From: Wocania arenilitoris
Lineage (GTDB): Bacteria; Bacteroidota; Bacteroidia; Flavobacteriales; Flavobacteriaceae
DNA length: 64,000 bases
Direction: 5' to 3'
Assembly: GCF_021728535.1 (NCBI RefSeq)
Contig: NZ_JAKKDU010000006.1
Coordinates: 124,001 to 188,000, forward strand
Shown here piece after piece: positions 28,101-36,197 of the stretch. The notes beneath the pieces are model-generated. The model did no database searches. It was not told the origin of the DNA and saw only the letters and a list, made by a program, of their open reading frames with translations. The translations under genes and the position numbers were made by a program. The stretch's first letter is position 1. Each line of letters opens with the position of its first letter.

Positions 28101-29758
28101 TTTAAAGAACGATCGATACATAAACCAATAATTCTGTTTTCAGTTTTAGTTTTTATTATTTCTTGGGCGATTCGGTTAGCTTTTTCGTTTAATTCTTTAT
28201 ATGTAATTGCACTATTTTTAAAGGTTAAAGCTACATTATCAGGATGTTTTTTAGCAATATTTTCTATTATAGAATGGATGCTTTTAAACCCATTAAAAGC
28301 AGTTTTATGTTTTGCATTATTTGAATTAAGTAAATTTTTGTCGGTTTCAATTAGTGCAGGAATAGTATCAATCGTTTTGTTGATATGCTCAACAACATAC
28401 TCTAAAGTGTGTTTTAAATGTTGCTGAAATCTGTTGATAGTTTCTTCTTCAAACAAATCTGTAGCATACTCAAAAGTAGAGTTTAATTCACCGTTGTTTT
28501 CAGTTATAAAAAGTGTCAAATCAAACTTTGAAACATCTGGACTATATTCAAAACTATCGAGTAATTCGACATCTTTTCCAAACAATGGATATTCTGGTTT
28601 TGATGCATAAACAAACATAACTTGAAAAAGCGGGTTTGTTGCCAAAGATCTCTCAATATTTAATTCTTTTACCAGCGCATCAAACGGAAGGTCTTTGTTT
28701 GAAAGTGCTTCCATAGACATCGTCTTAACTCTTTTTATGAATTCTAAAATAGTGAGTGATTTTTTTACTGATGTTCTAAAAACCAAAGTATCAATAAAAA
28801 GCCCAAAAACTGATTCTAATCCTTTTTTATTTCTATTAGAAACAGGTGAGCCTATTAATATATCGTCTTGGTTACTAAATTTTTGCAGTAATATATAATA
28901 CGCCGCTAGAAACAAAACAAATGGTGTGATTTCTAGTTTTTTTGCTATATCTAGGATTTGAGAAGAACTTGTTTTTGAAAAGTTAAAAACATGATGTTTC
29001 CCCTTATATGATGGCGTGTTTGGACGATTAAAATCTGTTGGTAGGTTTAAAAATGGAATATCGCCAGAAAGCTTGTTTTTCCAATAAGCTTTTTGGACAT
29101 CAAAGCTTTGATTGAGATTTTGCCAATGTGCATAATCTACAAAATTGATGGTATTTTCGTTTATCTCTGGTAATAACCCGCTTGACAGTTTTGTGTAATT
29201 ATTGGCAAGTTCTTTTTTTAAAATACCCATTGACCATTGGTCTGCAATAATATGATGCAGGGTTAAAAACAATATGTGTTTGCTTTTACTTAATTTTAAA
29301 ATTGATGCTCTTATTAAAGGAGCAACGGACAGGTTAAAGGTAAAATCTGCCTGTTCATTTATAAAGTTTTTTGCTTGTAATTCCGCCTTGTTTTCTGCAT
29401 GATTACTAAGGTCTTTAACAGTAATTGGTAGTTTGGCTAGCGCATCAATTTTTAAAACAGCTTTGTCATTTTCAGTTGGATAAAAAGACTTTAAAATTTG
29501 ATGTTTTTCAAAAATCAAGTTTAGGCTTTCTTTTAAAAAATCTATATCGAGTTTGCCTTTAAACAAATAATATTCTGATAGATTATAAAACGTATTATCA
29601 GGATTTAACTGCTGTAAAAACCAAAGACGTTGTTGGGTATTAGATAGTGTATAGCTAGAACTAATAGGTACTTTAGTTATTTGTAAACTAGTACTTTCTT
29701 TTTTTGTTCTATTTTTCCACCTATCGAGTAAAGATTTTTTCTTTGTACTGTCTTCCAT
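25142..29758 (-). CDS. NRPS subunit, C-A-PCP-E
   Basis: Four domains in order: condensation (about 35-450, HHIIADQWS at 168-176, an LCL-like pattern); adenylation (about 475-990, YTSGSTGEPKG at 639, NEYGPTEAS, GRIDQQIKIRGYRVE, NGKVDKKSL); carrier (FFEIGGDSIL, Ser1032); and epimerization (about 1070-1500, HHLVIDFVSW at 1217-1226, ERHGRE, NGGIGYGLLRYL, EIVFNFLG). The E domain makes a D-residue for the DCL-type C domain of the C-PCP-TE subunit, so these two are consecutive modules. Read by alignment to GrsA, the specificity residues are D-S-A-M-I-A-E-V-W-K. I cannot assign this firmly; it is somewhat like the bacitracin His code. The protein ends in a very acidic tail (DFEDVDLDQDDLDNL), possibly a docking segment. 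Confidence 0.93.
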   Translation of the reverse strand: MEDSTKKKSLLDRWKNRTKKESTSLQITKVPISSSYTLSNTQQRLWFLQQLNPDNTFYNLSEYYLFKGKLDIDFLKESLNLIFEKHQILKSFYPTENDKAVLKIDALAKLPITVKDLSNHAENKAELQAKNFINEQADFTFNLSVAPLIRASILKLSKSKHILFLTLHHIIADQWSMGILKKELANNYTKLSSGLLPEINENTINFVDYAHWQNLNQSFDVQKAYWKNKLSGDIPFLNLPTDFNRPNTPSYKGKHHVFNFSKTSSSQILDIAKKLEITPFVLFLAAYYILLQKFSNQDDILIGSPVSNRNKKGLESVFGLFIDTLVFRTSVKKSLTILEFIKRVKTMSMEALSNKDLPFDALVKELNIERSLATNPLFQVMFVYASKPEYPLFGKDVELLDSFEYSPDVSKFDLTLFITENNGELNSTFEYATDLFEEETINRFQQHLKHTLEYVVEHINKTIDTIPALIETDKNLLNSNNAKHKTAFNGFKSIHSIIENIAKKHPDNVALTFKNSAITYKELNEKANRIAQEIIKTKTENRIIGLCIDRSLNMIIGMLGILKSGCAYLPIDPEYPKQRVNFMLKDAKVDSIVSQNSLLNLFSEFKGNPILIDKIDSSQNDNTIELPIVKGTDLAYIIYTSGSTGEPKGVPITHTNIINSTAGRLDFYTENPSAFLLISSISFDSSKAGIFWTLCTGGNLVIAEKRIEQDLVKIVDIIEQHNVSHTLMLPSLYKVILENVDANKLKSLTTVIVAGEACPKSLCEIHFKTLPNVLLYNEYGPTEASVWCIAHKIGISDLEKTQIPIGKPVANAQIYLLDDDKNKVAFGTSGEIYICGDGLSKGYLNRPDLSNKVFVESPFNTNEKLYKTGDLAKYRNDGTIEFLGRIDQQIKIRGYRVELDDIESTISKNTLVNQAVVLVKQDEDKPKRLVAYIIPKKPFNENELKLQLKKVLPDYMIPSSFVLIEKIPQLPNGKVDKKSLSKIQVELKPSNSNRAEKPKNDIEQKLLNIWEDILNIKSLSITDNFFEIGGDSILSIQIIAKARKAGLVIAPNQLFEHQTISELAMFVSLENETSKVTEVMVIGKVPLTPIQEWFFETHKTAPQYWNQIFKIQDLPKTANKNLLSEITNHVIEMHDALRLSFYLENKKWTAKVLNPTNVEAFITVDISNENPSNYNSKIETVLKDIQENITLEKDCLFKCIYFETGNIATNSILLLAHHLVIDFVSWQIILNSYTEAIYNNKLSEKNTKTASIKTWGNHLLALAKSKTITDEIDFWKTQIANKINLPKDFEDKPPIFEKDVSDIYFEVEESITNNLINNANNTYNTKIDELLLTALVDVLSLWCNNKKITLAMERHGRETLNTDIDLSNTVGWFTAFFPKTFNFESTTDLASKIITIKEQMRQIPNGGIGYGLLRYLTSSLGNTEYPEIVFNFLGKQSTGDSNIEFLSKNTRHTLSERHYYLEINALIKDGILGLNWSFSNKIHKPETIKTIIGGFNEALKNIVAHCISSNTVKYTPSDFEDVDLDQDDLDNLLNDLEL

Positions 29759-29780
29759 AAGGTTGTAAGTTAATTAATAA

Positions 29781-31016
29781 TTAACGCAACCCTAACCAAA
29801 CAGCAAATTCATAGCCTCTGCGTCTAATATAATCATCAACTGGTAAATCAATATCAAAAGCACGCTCAATTAGCCAATAAAGCGAAATGATGATAAGTAA
29901 AACAGACATATAAACCAAAAACTTAGGATATAATTTGAGTTTACGAATTAGGTATAGCACAGGGAAAATAGCAGCAATAATGGCAACTTGCCCTATTTCA
30001 ACACCAATATTAAAACCTAATAATGATAGTGTTAAATGTTCTCCGTTAAACCCTAAATCACCTAAAACACTAGCAAAACCAAAGCCATGGAATAAACCAA
30101 AAACAAATGCAATAATCCAGTCTTTTCCTTTAAATATAGGTTTAATATTGTGGTAGGCTGCTAATCCAATAGATAAAGCTATTACAGACTCCACTAATTG
30201 AGATGGTAAAACAATAATTTGTAATGATGCTAAACTTAACGTAATGGTATGTGCAATTGTAAAAAACGTTATAATTTTTATAATATATAAAAAAGCAGGT
30301 TTAAATTTTTTTACTGGTACCCAGCTCCAAATACTAAAAGAAGTGTTATCTGTTTTCTTTCTCCTTACAACTGCAGGAAGTATTAATGCTATAATAAATA
30401 AAATGTGGTCTAACCCAATCCAAATATGCCAAACGCCTTGTCTTATCATAGCTTTAAAACCTGTCCAAACAGAACCTTCTGTTAAATCTAATGTTTTGGT
30501 CCAATTATTATTACTAAAATCAAGTGCTATAATACTTTCATTGTTAAACAAACCAGCTTTCCAGTTGTATTCCATTCCCAATAAATTCATGTGATTGGGT
30601 TCTTCCTCAATAAAAACCTTGTAGGTCACATCTAGTTTATCTGGAGTTTCTTGTGTGTTTTCTAGATAAAAATTTACTAGTACAAAGTCGCCGTAGCCAA
30701 CTTGTAAAAATTTAATTTTGTCTGTAAATACAATATTATACGTTTTACCCAAAGATGAAAACGAGGTGTTTTCTAACAGATATTTTTTTATTTTACTCAA
30801 ATGCGGTGTTACCTCATCAATTGATGTCCTTTTGCTTAAATTAAGACCAAGTACATCATTTAATTCATTTACGTTAATATGAAAATCGCCTTCAATATTG
30901 GCATTTTCATATACTTTTAGATATAGTAAACTATTGTCTGGATGATGAGCAAAAGTTTTACAAATAGGACTTAATAAAAAAATAAGCAGTAAAGTACGAA
31001 GTATATATTTATTCAT
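29781..31016 (-). CDS. HupE/UreJ-family metal permease with periplasmic N-terminal domain
   Basis: A 411-residue membrane protein. It has a signal peptide (ending TFAHH), a ~165-residue exposed domain, then a HupE/UreJ-type core with about seven hydrophobic segments. The family signature is seen as RQGVWHIWIGLDHILF near 190-205 and FGLFHGFGFA further on, which hold the His/Asp residues. HupE and UreJ proteins are linked to nickel or cobalt uptake in other bacteria. The two-domain form is common in Bacteroidota, where its metal is not established. It is the first gene of the NRPS operon, with 22 bases to the next start, and is divergent from the carrier protein gene. Confidence 0.8.
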   Translation of the reverse strand: MNKYILRTLLLIFLLSPICKTFAHHPDNSLLYLKVYENANIEGDFHINVNELNDVLGLNLSKRTSIDEVTPHLSKIKKYLLENTSFSSLGKTYNIVFTDKIKFLQVGYGDFVLVNFYLENTQETPDKLDVTYKVFIEEEPNHMNLLGMEYNWKAGLFNNESIIALDFSNNNWTKTLDLTEGSVWTGFKAMIRQGVWHIWIGLDHILFIIALILPAVVRRKKTDNTSFSIWSWVPVKKFKPAFLYIIKIITFFTIAHTITLSLASLQIIVLPSQLVESVIALSIGLAAYHNIKPIFKGKDWIIAFVFGLFHGFGFASVLGDLGFNGEHLTLSLLGFNIGVEIGQVAIIAAIFPVLYLIRKLKLYPKFLVYMSVLLIIISLYWLIERAFDIDLPVDDYIRRRGYEFAVWLGLR

Positions 31017-31047
31017 AGTGGTTAGTTTAAAAACACGTCTTCTATTG

Positions 31048-31077
31048 AAAATGTATTTTATCGATTTTTTGTTTCAA
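31048..31077 (-). promoter_or_regulatory. Probable promoter of the hupE-NRPS operon
   Basis: On the minus strand TTG (31077-31075) is followed after 19 bases by TACATTTT (31055-31048), one base off the TAnnTTTG consensus. The spacing is ideal, and the start of transcription would lie about 25 bases upstream of the hupE ATG. Confidence 0.45.
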
Positions 31078-31137
31078 TATCGTAATTATTGAATTATTCC
31101 TAAGTTTTTACTACTCTTTTTTCGATAAATTCAAGTA

Positions 31138-31158
31138 ATTAGTCGTTAAACAACTAAT
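31138..31158. promoter_or_regulatory. 21-base imperfect palindrome, candidate operator
   Basis: The sequence attagtcgtt-a-aacaactaat has 10-base arms with one mismatch around a single central base. The size and symmetry suit a dimeric repressor of the Fur/Zur/Nur type. It lies between the divergent hupE-NRPS and carrier-NRPS operons, so one regulator could control both. Its identity is inferred only from position and symmetry. Confidence 0.4.
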
Positions 31159-31337
31159 TTTTAGCTTCTACGGTATAGAATATTGATATATCTTTACTTT
31201 TTAAGTTATCAAGTTATATATAAAAATGCTATGAATGTATACTTAGTTAATTTAAATGCTTTTTTATTTAAAGCTTTTAATTAACAAATAACTCCCTCAG
31301 TAATTTATTTTTTGAAATTATTTTTAGGCTATATCAT

Positions 31338-31586
31338 ATGAAATTAAGTGATGCTTTAAGTACTTATATTAGTAAAGAAATATTAGAAGAAACCTCTAGC
31401 AAAATAGGCATAAAAGAAGAGCTTTTATCCTCTGGAATAGTAGATTCTATTGGAATGATGCGAATTGTTCGTTTTGTTGAAAAAACATATAAAATTAATG
31501 TTCCTTTTGAGGATATGACTATTGAAAATTTTATGACTATTGAAGCTATATCTAATTATGTTTCAAAGAAATTAGACAAAAATTAG
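31338..31586 (+). CDS. Stand-alone acyl/peptidyl carrier protein
   Basis: An 82-residue carrier protein with four predicted helices. The phosphopantetheine site is in the segment SSGIVDSIGMMRIV, with Ser in the DS motif at the start of helix 2. It is followed 6 bases later by the 1380-residue NRPS gene, whose first domain is a condensation domain. This layout suggests that the carrier presents a starter acyl or aminoacyl group to that C domain. No loading ligase for it is seen in the window, so it is loaded by an enzyme elsewhere or by one of the NRPS A domains. It is the first gene of the plus-strand half of the NRPS locus. Confidence 0.88.
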   Translation: MKLSDALSTYISKEILEETSSKIGIKEELLSSGIVDSIGMMRIVRFVEKTYKINVPFEDMTIENFMTIEAISNYVSKKLDKN

Positions 31587-31592
31587 TAGCTA

Positions 31593-34500
31593 ATGAACCA
31601 ACCCGAAAGTATATATAGTTTAACTCAAAGTCAAACCTCAATATGGTTTGGGCAAAAGTTAAACCCAAAATCTCCATTATATAATGTGCCTTACGCTTTT
31701 TATATAAAAGGAGAAATTGATGAGGGTGTTTTCATCAAGGCATTTCAAGAAATGATTAAAAAAACAAATGCTTTAAAAACGGTTTTTGTTGAAAAGGAAG
31801 GAATACCATACCAAAAATTCTTAGAGCACCTTGATTATCATATAAAGGTTATAGATGCAACGAATGATAAACTCGATGATTTTACAATTAGCGATTGGTT
31901 GCAACAACGTAGCGAGCTAACATTCGATTTAAACAAACCATTGTTTGACAGTGTTTTAATAAAGCAAGAGCAAGATGTATACATCTGGTATCTAAATGTG
32001 CACCATTTAATTACTGATGCATCAAGCTCTGTAATTCTTTTTAATAGGCTTTCAGATATTTATGGTGAATTAAAAGATACAGGATTCACTGAACAAAAAG
32101 TATACTCTTATGTAGATTACTTAGCATATGAAAAGAAAGAAAGAGAACGTAATTTAGATATAAGAGACTATTGGGATAAAAAAGTTGAGAACCTTAAAAA
32201 AGTCCCATCCCTATATGGAGTTAAAAAACGGAATAGGTTTACTACAAAATCCAATAGGGTAGTTTTAACCTTAGATTCAAAACAAACAGAGTTAATTCAT
32301 AATATAGCCAATGATGACGATATTAAATCTTGGAATAAAGAACTAACATTGTTTAACATATTCTCAACACTGCTTTTTGTTTACTTATACCGAGTGAGTG
32401 GGCAAAAAAAATTAGCTATAGGTGCACCTATACACAATAGAATTAAAAATACGTTTAAAAATACTGCTGGCTTATTTATCGAAATATTTCCTTTGGTAGC
32501 TGAAATTTCAGATGCGGATACTTTTAATTCGATTTTAAAACGCATTAAAAATGAAACAAACACCTATTTAAAATATGCTGTTACTGGCACTGCTTCAGCA
32601 ACAGTAAGCAGAAGTTTTAATACCATTTTTAATTTTATAAATGTTGGTTTCCAAGATTTTTATGGATTCAAATCCAATGCAGAATGGATTCATCCAAATC
32701 ATAATGACCCAGCACATCAAATACGCTGTCATATATATGATATGAATGATACTGGTGAGCTAAAAGTTGTTTTCGATATTAACGAGGATGTCTTAAAAGT
32801 AGATAATGTAAATAATATTACTATCCATTTTTCTAAAATCATAAATGCATTTTTAAATAATATAAACCAACCAATTGGTTTGGATAGTATGCTAGCGCCT
32901 TCAGAGAAAAAATATTATTTACCACAAAACCTAGAAGCCACAAAGTCTTATCAATCAATTTTAGAGCTTTTTGAGTTGCAGGCTAGTAAAACACCTAATG
33001 CTATTGCATTGCAATGTGGAAATGAAACATTAACGTTTAATGGTTTAAACAAAAAGGCTAATCAATTAGCAAATTATTTAATTGATGCATATAAAATTGG
33101 TTTTGGCGATAAAGTTGCATTATATAATTATAGAAGTACTGAATATATCATATCGCTTTTGGCAGTTATAAAAACTGGAGCAGCCTTTATTCCTATTGAT
33201 GCCAACCAGCCTAAAAACAGGGTTGTGTTTATGCTTTCTAATTCTAATGCATCATTGGTTATAATAAACAATAATTTAAAATCAAATATTGAAGCTATTA
33301 ATTATAAAGTGTTTTGCTACAATGATTTAGAAGTTTTACTTAAAAACCAGTCAACCAAAAATATAAATAGACCTCTAAGGCAAAACTATTTAGCATATTT
33401 ACTCTATACTTCAGGGTCTACAGGTAATCCTAAAGGGGTTTTAGTTTCTCAGGGTGCGTTATCAAACTATTTATTGTGGGCAAAAGATTATTACTCTATT
33501 ACAAGCAAAAGTGTAATGCCATTGTTTACTTCAATAGGATTCGATTTAACAATAACCTCTACTTTGTTACCATTTATTAGTGGAGGACGATTAGTTGTTT
33601 ATAAAGAAAGCCCATTTGGACCAGATATGTCTTTGTTTCAAGCTCTTGGAGATAATTATATAAATACTATAAAGTTAACACCATCACATTTGTCATTTCT
33701 AAACGATAGAGATTTAGTAAACTCCAATATACATACAATTATAGTTGGCGGTGAGGATTTTAAAGTAGCTTTATCTATATCAATAAAAAAGGCATTTGGT
33801 AATTCCGTTCAAATTTTTAATGAATATGGTCCAACCGAAGCTACCGTTGGTTGTATTGTTAGTGAGTTTAACCCAGCAATTCATAAAGATAGTTCGGTTC
33901 CAATTGGAAAACCTATTACTAATATGCACGCATATATTCTTGATGAATATAAAAATTTGGTGCCAAAAGGGGTTATTGGCACATTGTATTTAAGTGGCAG
34001 TAGTTTAGCAAATGGTTATTTAGGTTTAAATGAATTAACTAAAGAAAAATTTATAGATAACCCTTTTGTTAAAGGACTAAAAATGTATAATACTGGTGAC
34101 TTAGCTAGAATAAATGAAAATGGAGAATACGAATACTTAGGTAGAGTAGATGAGCAAGTTAAGTTGCGTGGTTACCGAATTGAGTTAACTGATATTGAAT
34201 CAAATTTAAATAATATTACCGGTATTGAAAACTGTGCAGTTGTTTTAGCTGAAAGTGCTAAAATTAAAGTTGCCGAAGAAGATGTTATAAACTGTACAGA
34301 TTGCGGATTGCCTTCAAATTACCCAAATACAGATTTTGATGAGCACGGAGTTTGTCATTTATGTAACGCCTTTAAAGGTTACAAGAAAAAAGTTGAAAAG
34401 TATTTTAAAACCGAAGAGGAATTAAAAACAATTCTAACTAAAAATAAAGGTGAAAATCCAACTTACGATTGCTTGTCTTTATTAAGTGGAGGAAAAGATA

Positions 34501-35735
34501 GTACATATATTTTAGCTCAACTAGTTGGTATGGGCTTAAAAGTTTTAGCATTTACTTTAGATAACGGATATATTTCTGAGCAAGCCATTGATAATGTAAA
34601 ACGCATTGTAAATAAGCTTGGTGTTGATCATGTTTTTGGAACAACTGAGCACATGAACGAAATTTTTATCGATAGTTTAAATCGACACCAAAACGTGTGT
34701 AACGGTTGCTTTAAAACCATTTATACTTTAAGCACCAAAATAGCTTTGGAAAAGCAAATTCCTTATATAGTTACTGGTTTATCACGTGGTCAGTTTTTTG
34801 AAACACGTTTAACTGAAGAACTTTTTTGGGATGAAGAATTAGATGTTAAAAAAATTGATGACACTATTTTAGAAGTTAGAAAATTATATCATCGCGAGGA
34901 AGATGCTGTAAAGGAATTATTGGATGTTTCAATTTTTGAAGAAGATGAAGTTTTTGATAAAGTACAATTTGTAGATTTTTATAGATACTCAGATGTTAGT
35001 TTAGAAGATATGCTTACGTATTTAGATGAAAAAGTAGGCTGGGTGAGACCAACAGATACTGGTCGATCAACCAACTGCTTGATTAATCAAGTAGGGATTT
35101 ATGTCCATAAAAAAGAAAAAGGGTATAGTAATTACTCCTTTCCTTATAGTTGGGATGTGCGGCTAGGGCATAAAACACGTGATGAAAGCCTTGAAGAAAT
35201 CAATGAATATATAGATGAAGTTGAAGTAAAACGTATTATGGATGAAATTGGATATGAAGAATCTGATGCTTTTGATAATGACGAAAAACTTGTAGCCTAT
35301 TACACGGGTGATGCATCAATTTCAGTCAAAGACATAAAAAAACAATTATCAAAGCAATTACCAGATTATATGTTACCATCTAATTTTAAACATTTAGATG
35401 AGATGCCACTAACTAAAAATGGTAAAATTGATAAGAAAACGTTGCGAAGTTTTAATACCGAACAAATTGAATTAGAAACTGCGTATGTTGCACCAAGAAA
35501 TGAAGTAGACGAACTTATAGATGGTGTTTGGAAAGAAGTTTTGCGATTGAAAAAAATAGGTATAAATGATAATTTTATTGCATTAGGAGGGCATTCTCTA
35601 GCGGCTATTCGTGTTACTTCAAGATTAAATGAAGAGTTAGACATGGAAATTCCGCTTAATAAAGTATTCAATTTACCAACTATTAAAGAATATTCAGATT
35701 ATTTAGAACAAATCATATTAGAATCATTAGGATAA
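31593..35735 (+). CDS. NRPS subunit, C-A-PCP, with PP-loop ATPase inserted in the A domain
   Basis: Order of domains: condensation (about 5-440, HHLITDASS at 137); adenylation N-part (YTSGSTGNPKG at 605, NEYGPTEAT, A8 motif LRGYRIELTDIES at 858); insert (about 895-1245); remainder of the adenylation domain (LPDYMLP, NGKIDKKTL with Lys1278); carrier (GGHSLAAI, Ser1335). The insert has CxxC pairs at 901/904 and 921/924, the PP-loop SGGKDS at 965-970, CNGC at 1036-1039, GLSRGQFFETRL and Cys1162. These features resemble N-acetyl-sugar amidotransferase and tRNA thiolation proteins. The A-domain specificity residues read D-L-T-K-I-G-E-V-G-K, the asparagine code apart from Ile for Leu. The frame is unbroken, with A9, A10 and PCP intact after the insert, so this is not a fusion artefact. 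Confidence 0.93.
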   Translation: MNQPESIYSLTQSQTSIWFGQKLNPKSPLYNVPYAFYIKGEIDEGVFIKAFQEMIKKTNALKTVFVEKEGIPYQKFLEHLDYHIKVIDATNDKLDDFTISDWLQQRSELTFDLNKPLFDSVLIKQEQDVYIWYLNVHHLITDASSSVILFNRLSDIYGELKDTGFTEQKVYSYVDYLAYEKKERERNLDIRDYWDKKVENLKKVPSLYGVKKRNRFTTKSNRVVLTLDSKQTELIHNIANDDDIKSWNKELTLFNIFSTLLFVYLYRVSGQKKLAIGAPIHNRIKNTFKNTAGLFIEIFPLVAEISDADTFNSILKRIKNETNTYLKYAVTGTASATVSRSFNTIFNFINVGFQDFYGFKSNAEWIHPNHNDPAHQIRCHIYDMNDTGELKVVFDINEDVLKVDNVNNITIHFSKIINAFLNNINQPIGLDSMLAPSEKKYYLPQNLEATKSYQSILELFELQASKTPNAIALQCGNETLTFNGLNKKANQLANYLIDAYKIGFGDKVALYNYRSTEYIISLLAVIKTGAAFIPIDANQPKNRVVFMLSNSNASLVIINNNLKSNIEAINYKVFCYNDLEVLLKNQSTKNINRPLRQNYLAYLLYTSGSTGNPKGVLVSQGALSNYLLWAKDYYSITSKSVMPLFTSIGFDLTITSTLLPFISGGRLVVYKESPFGPDMSLFQALGDNYINTIKLTPSHLSFLNDRDLVNSNIHTIIVGGEDFKVALSISIKKAFGNSVQIFNEYGPTEATVGCIVSEFNPAIHKDSSVPIGKPITNMHAYILDEYKNLVPKGVIGTLYLSGSSLANGYLGLNELTKEKFIDNPFVKGLKMYNTGDLARINENGEYEYLGRVDEQVKLRGYRIELTDIESNLNNITGIENCAVVLAESAKIKVAEEDVINCTDCGLPSNYPNTDFDEHGVCHLCNAFKGYKKKVEKYFKTEEELKTILTKNKGENPTYDCLSLLSGGKDSTYILAQLVGMGLKVLAFTLDNGYISEQAIDNVKRIVNKLGVDHVFGTTEHMNEIFIDSLNRHQNVCNGCFKTIYTLSTKIALEKQIPYIVTGLSRGQFFETRLTEELFWDEELDVKKIDDTILEVRKLYHREEDAVKELLDVSIFEEDEVFDKVQFVDFYRYSDVSLEDMLTYLDEKVGWVRPTDTGRSTNCLINQVGIYVHKKEKGYSNYSFPYSWDVRLGHKTRDESLEEINEYIDEVEVKRIMDEIGYEESDAFDNDEKLVAYYTGDASISVKDIKKQLSKQLPDYMLPSNFKHLDEMPLTKNGKIDKKTLRSFNTEQIELETAYVAPRNEVDELIDGVWKEVLRLKKIGINDNFIALGGHSLAAIRVTSRLNEELDMEIPLNKVFNLPTIKEYSDYLEQIILESLG

Positions 35736-35750
35736 ATGAATAAAACTTAA

Positions 35751-36197
35751 TTGAAAAATTTTAAAACACATATAATAAAACTTACTGCTATTGTGATAAG
35801 CATGATATATTTACTTATGCCCATACACAAAGAGGTTAGAAGCACGTTACATCGCATTTCACATTTTTTAGAAATGCCCAATACTATATTATCACACAAT
35901 AAATATGAAAATATTAATTATAATCTTACAGCATCAGCTATTACATATCACGAGCATAAAATATTAGATTTATTAAATAATTTGACTGAAGCAAATAGCA
36001 AAACAAACGAGTCAAATAAACCGCATGTAGTTATAAGCAAGATTGATAAGCATTTTCATTTATCAAAATATGGAGTTTTAAAATTAATAGAGACTAAGTC
36101 ATCTTTAGCTATTGATTGCTACAAAGAAAAATTAAAAACACTTTTTTATAAAAAAATAAAAATCCCTCCTAAGAATATAAGTATTCAGCTATCATAA
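35751..36197 (+). CDS. Small membrane-anchored protein of unknown function
   Basis: A protein of up to 148 residues with one N-terminal hydrophobic segment (KLTAIVISMIYLLMPI) and a hydrophilic, mostly helical remainder rich in His, Asn and Lys (for example TYHEHKIL and KIDKHFHLSKYG). The best in-frame start is TTG at 35751. An ATG at 35736 in the same frame is closed by a stop after four codons, so either the TTG, a later ATG, or a mutation affecting the start must be considered. It lies between the PP-loop NRPS and the TonB receptor gene, on the same strand. I do not recognise the family; the His content would suit a metal-handling accessory role, which is only a guess. Confidence 0.6.
   Translation: MKNFKTHIIKLTAIVISMIYLLMPIHKEVRSTLHRISHFLEMPNTILSHNKYENINYNLTASAITYHEHKILDLLNNLTEANSKTNESNKPHVVISKIDKHFHLSKYGVLKLIETKSSLAIDCYKEKLKTLFYKKIKIPPKNISIQLS

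Larger units (their letters stand above)
31017..31337. other. Divergent intergenic region between hupE and the carrier protein gene
   Basis: This 321-base stretch separates the two halves of the NRPS locus and must hold the promoters of both. It contains the minus-strand promoter near 31048-31077 and a 21-base imperfect palindrome at 31138-31158. A weak -7-like TATCTTTA at 31189-31196 lacks a proper -33 element; it could belong to the plus-strand operon. No gene or RNA is seen. Confidence 0.5.

Noticed and set aside
34278-35330. The PP-loop insert as an assembly error or two fused genes
   Set aside because: The frame is open from the start of the C domain to the last carrier residue, and the A9, A10 and carrier motifs follow the insert intact, so the insert lies inside one adenylation domain.
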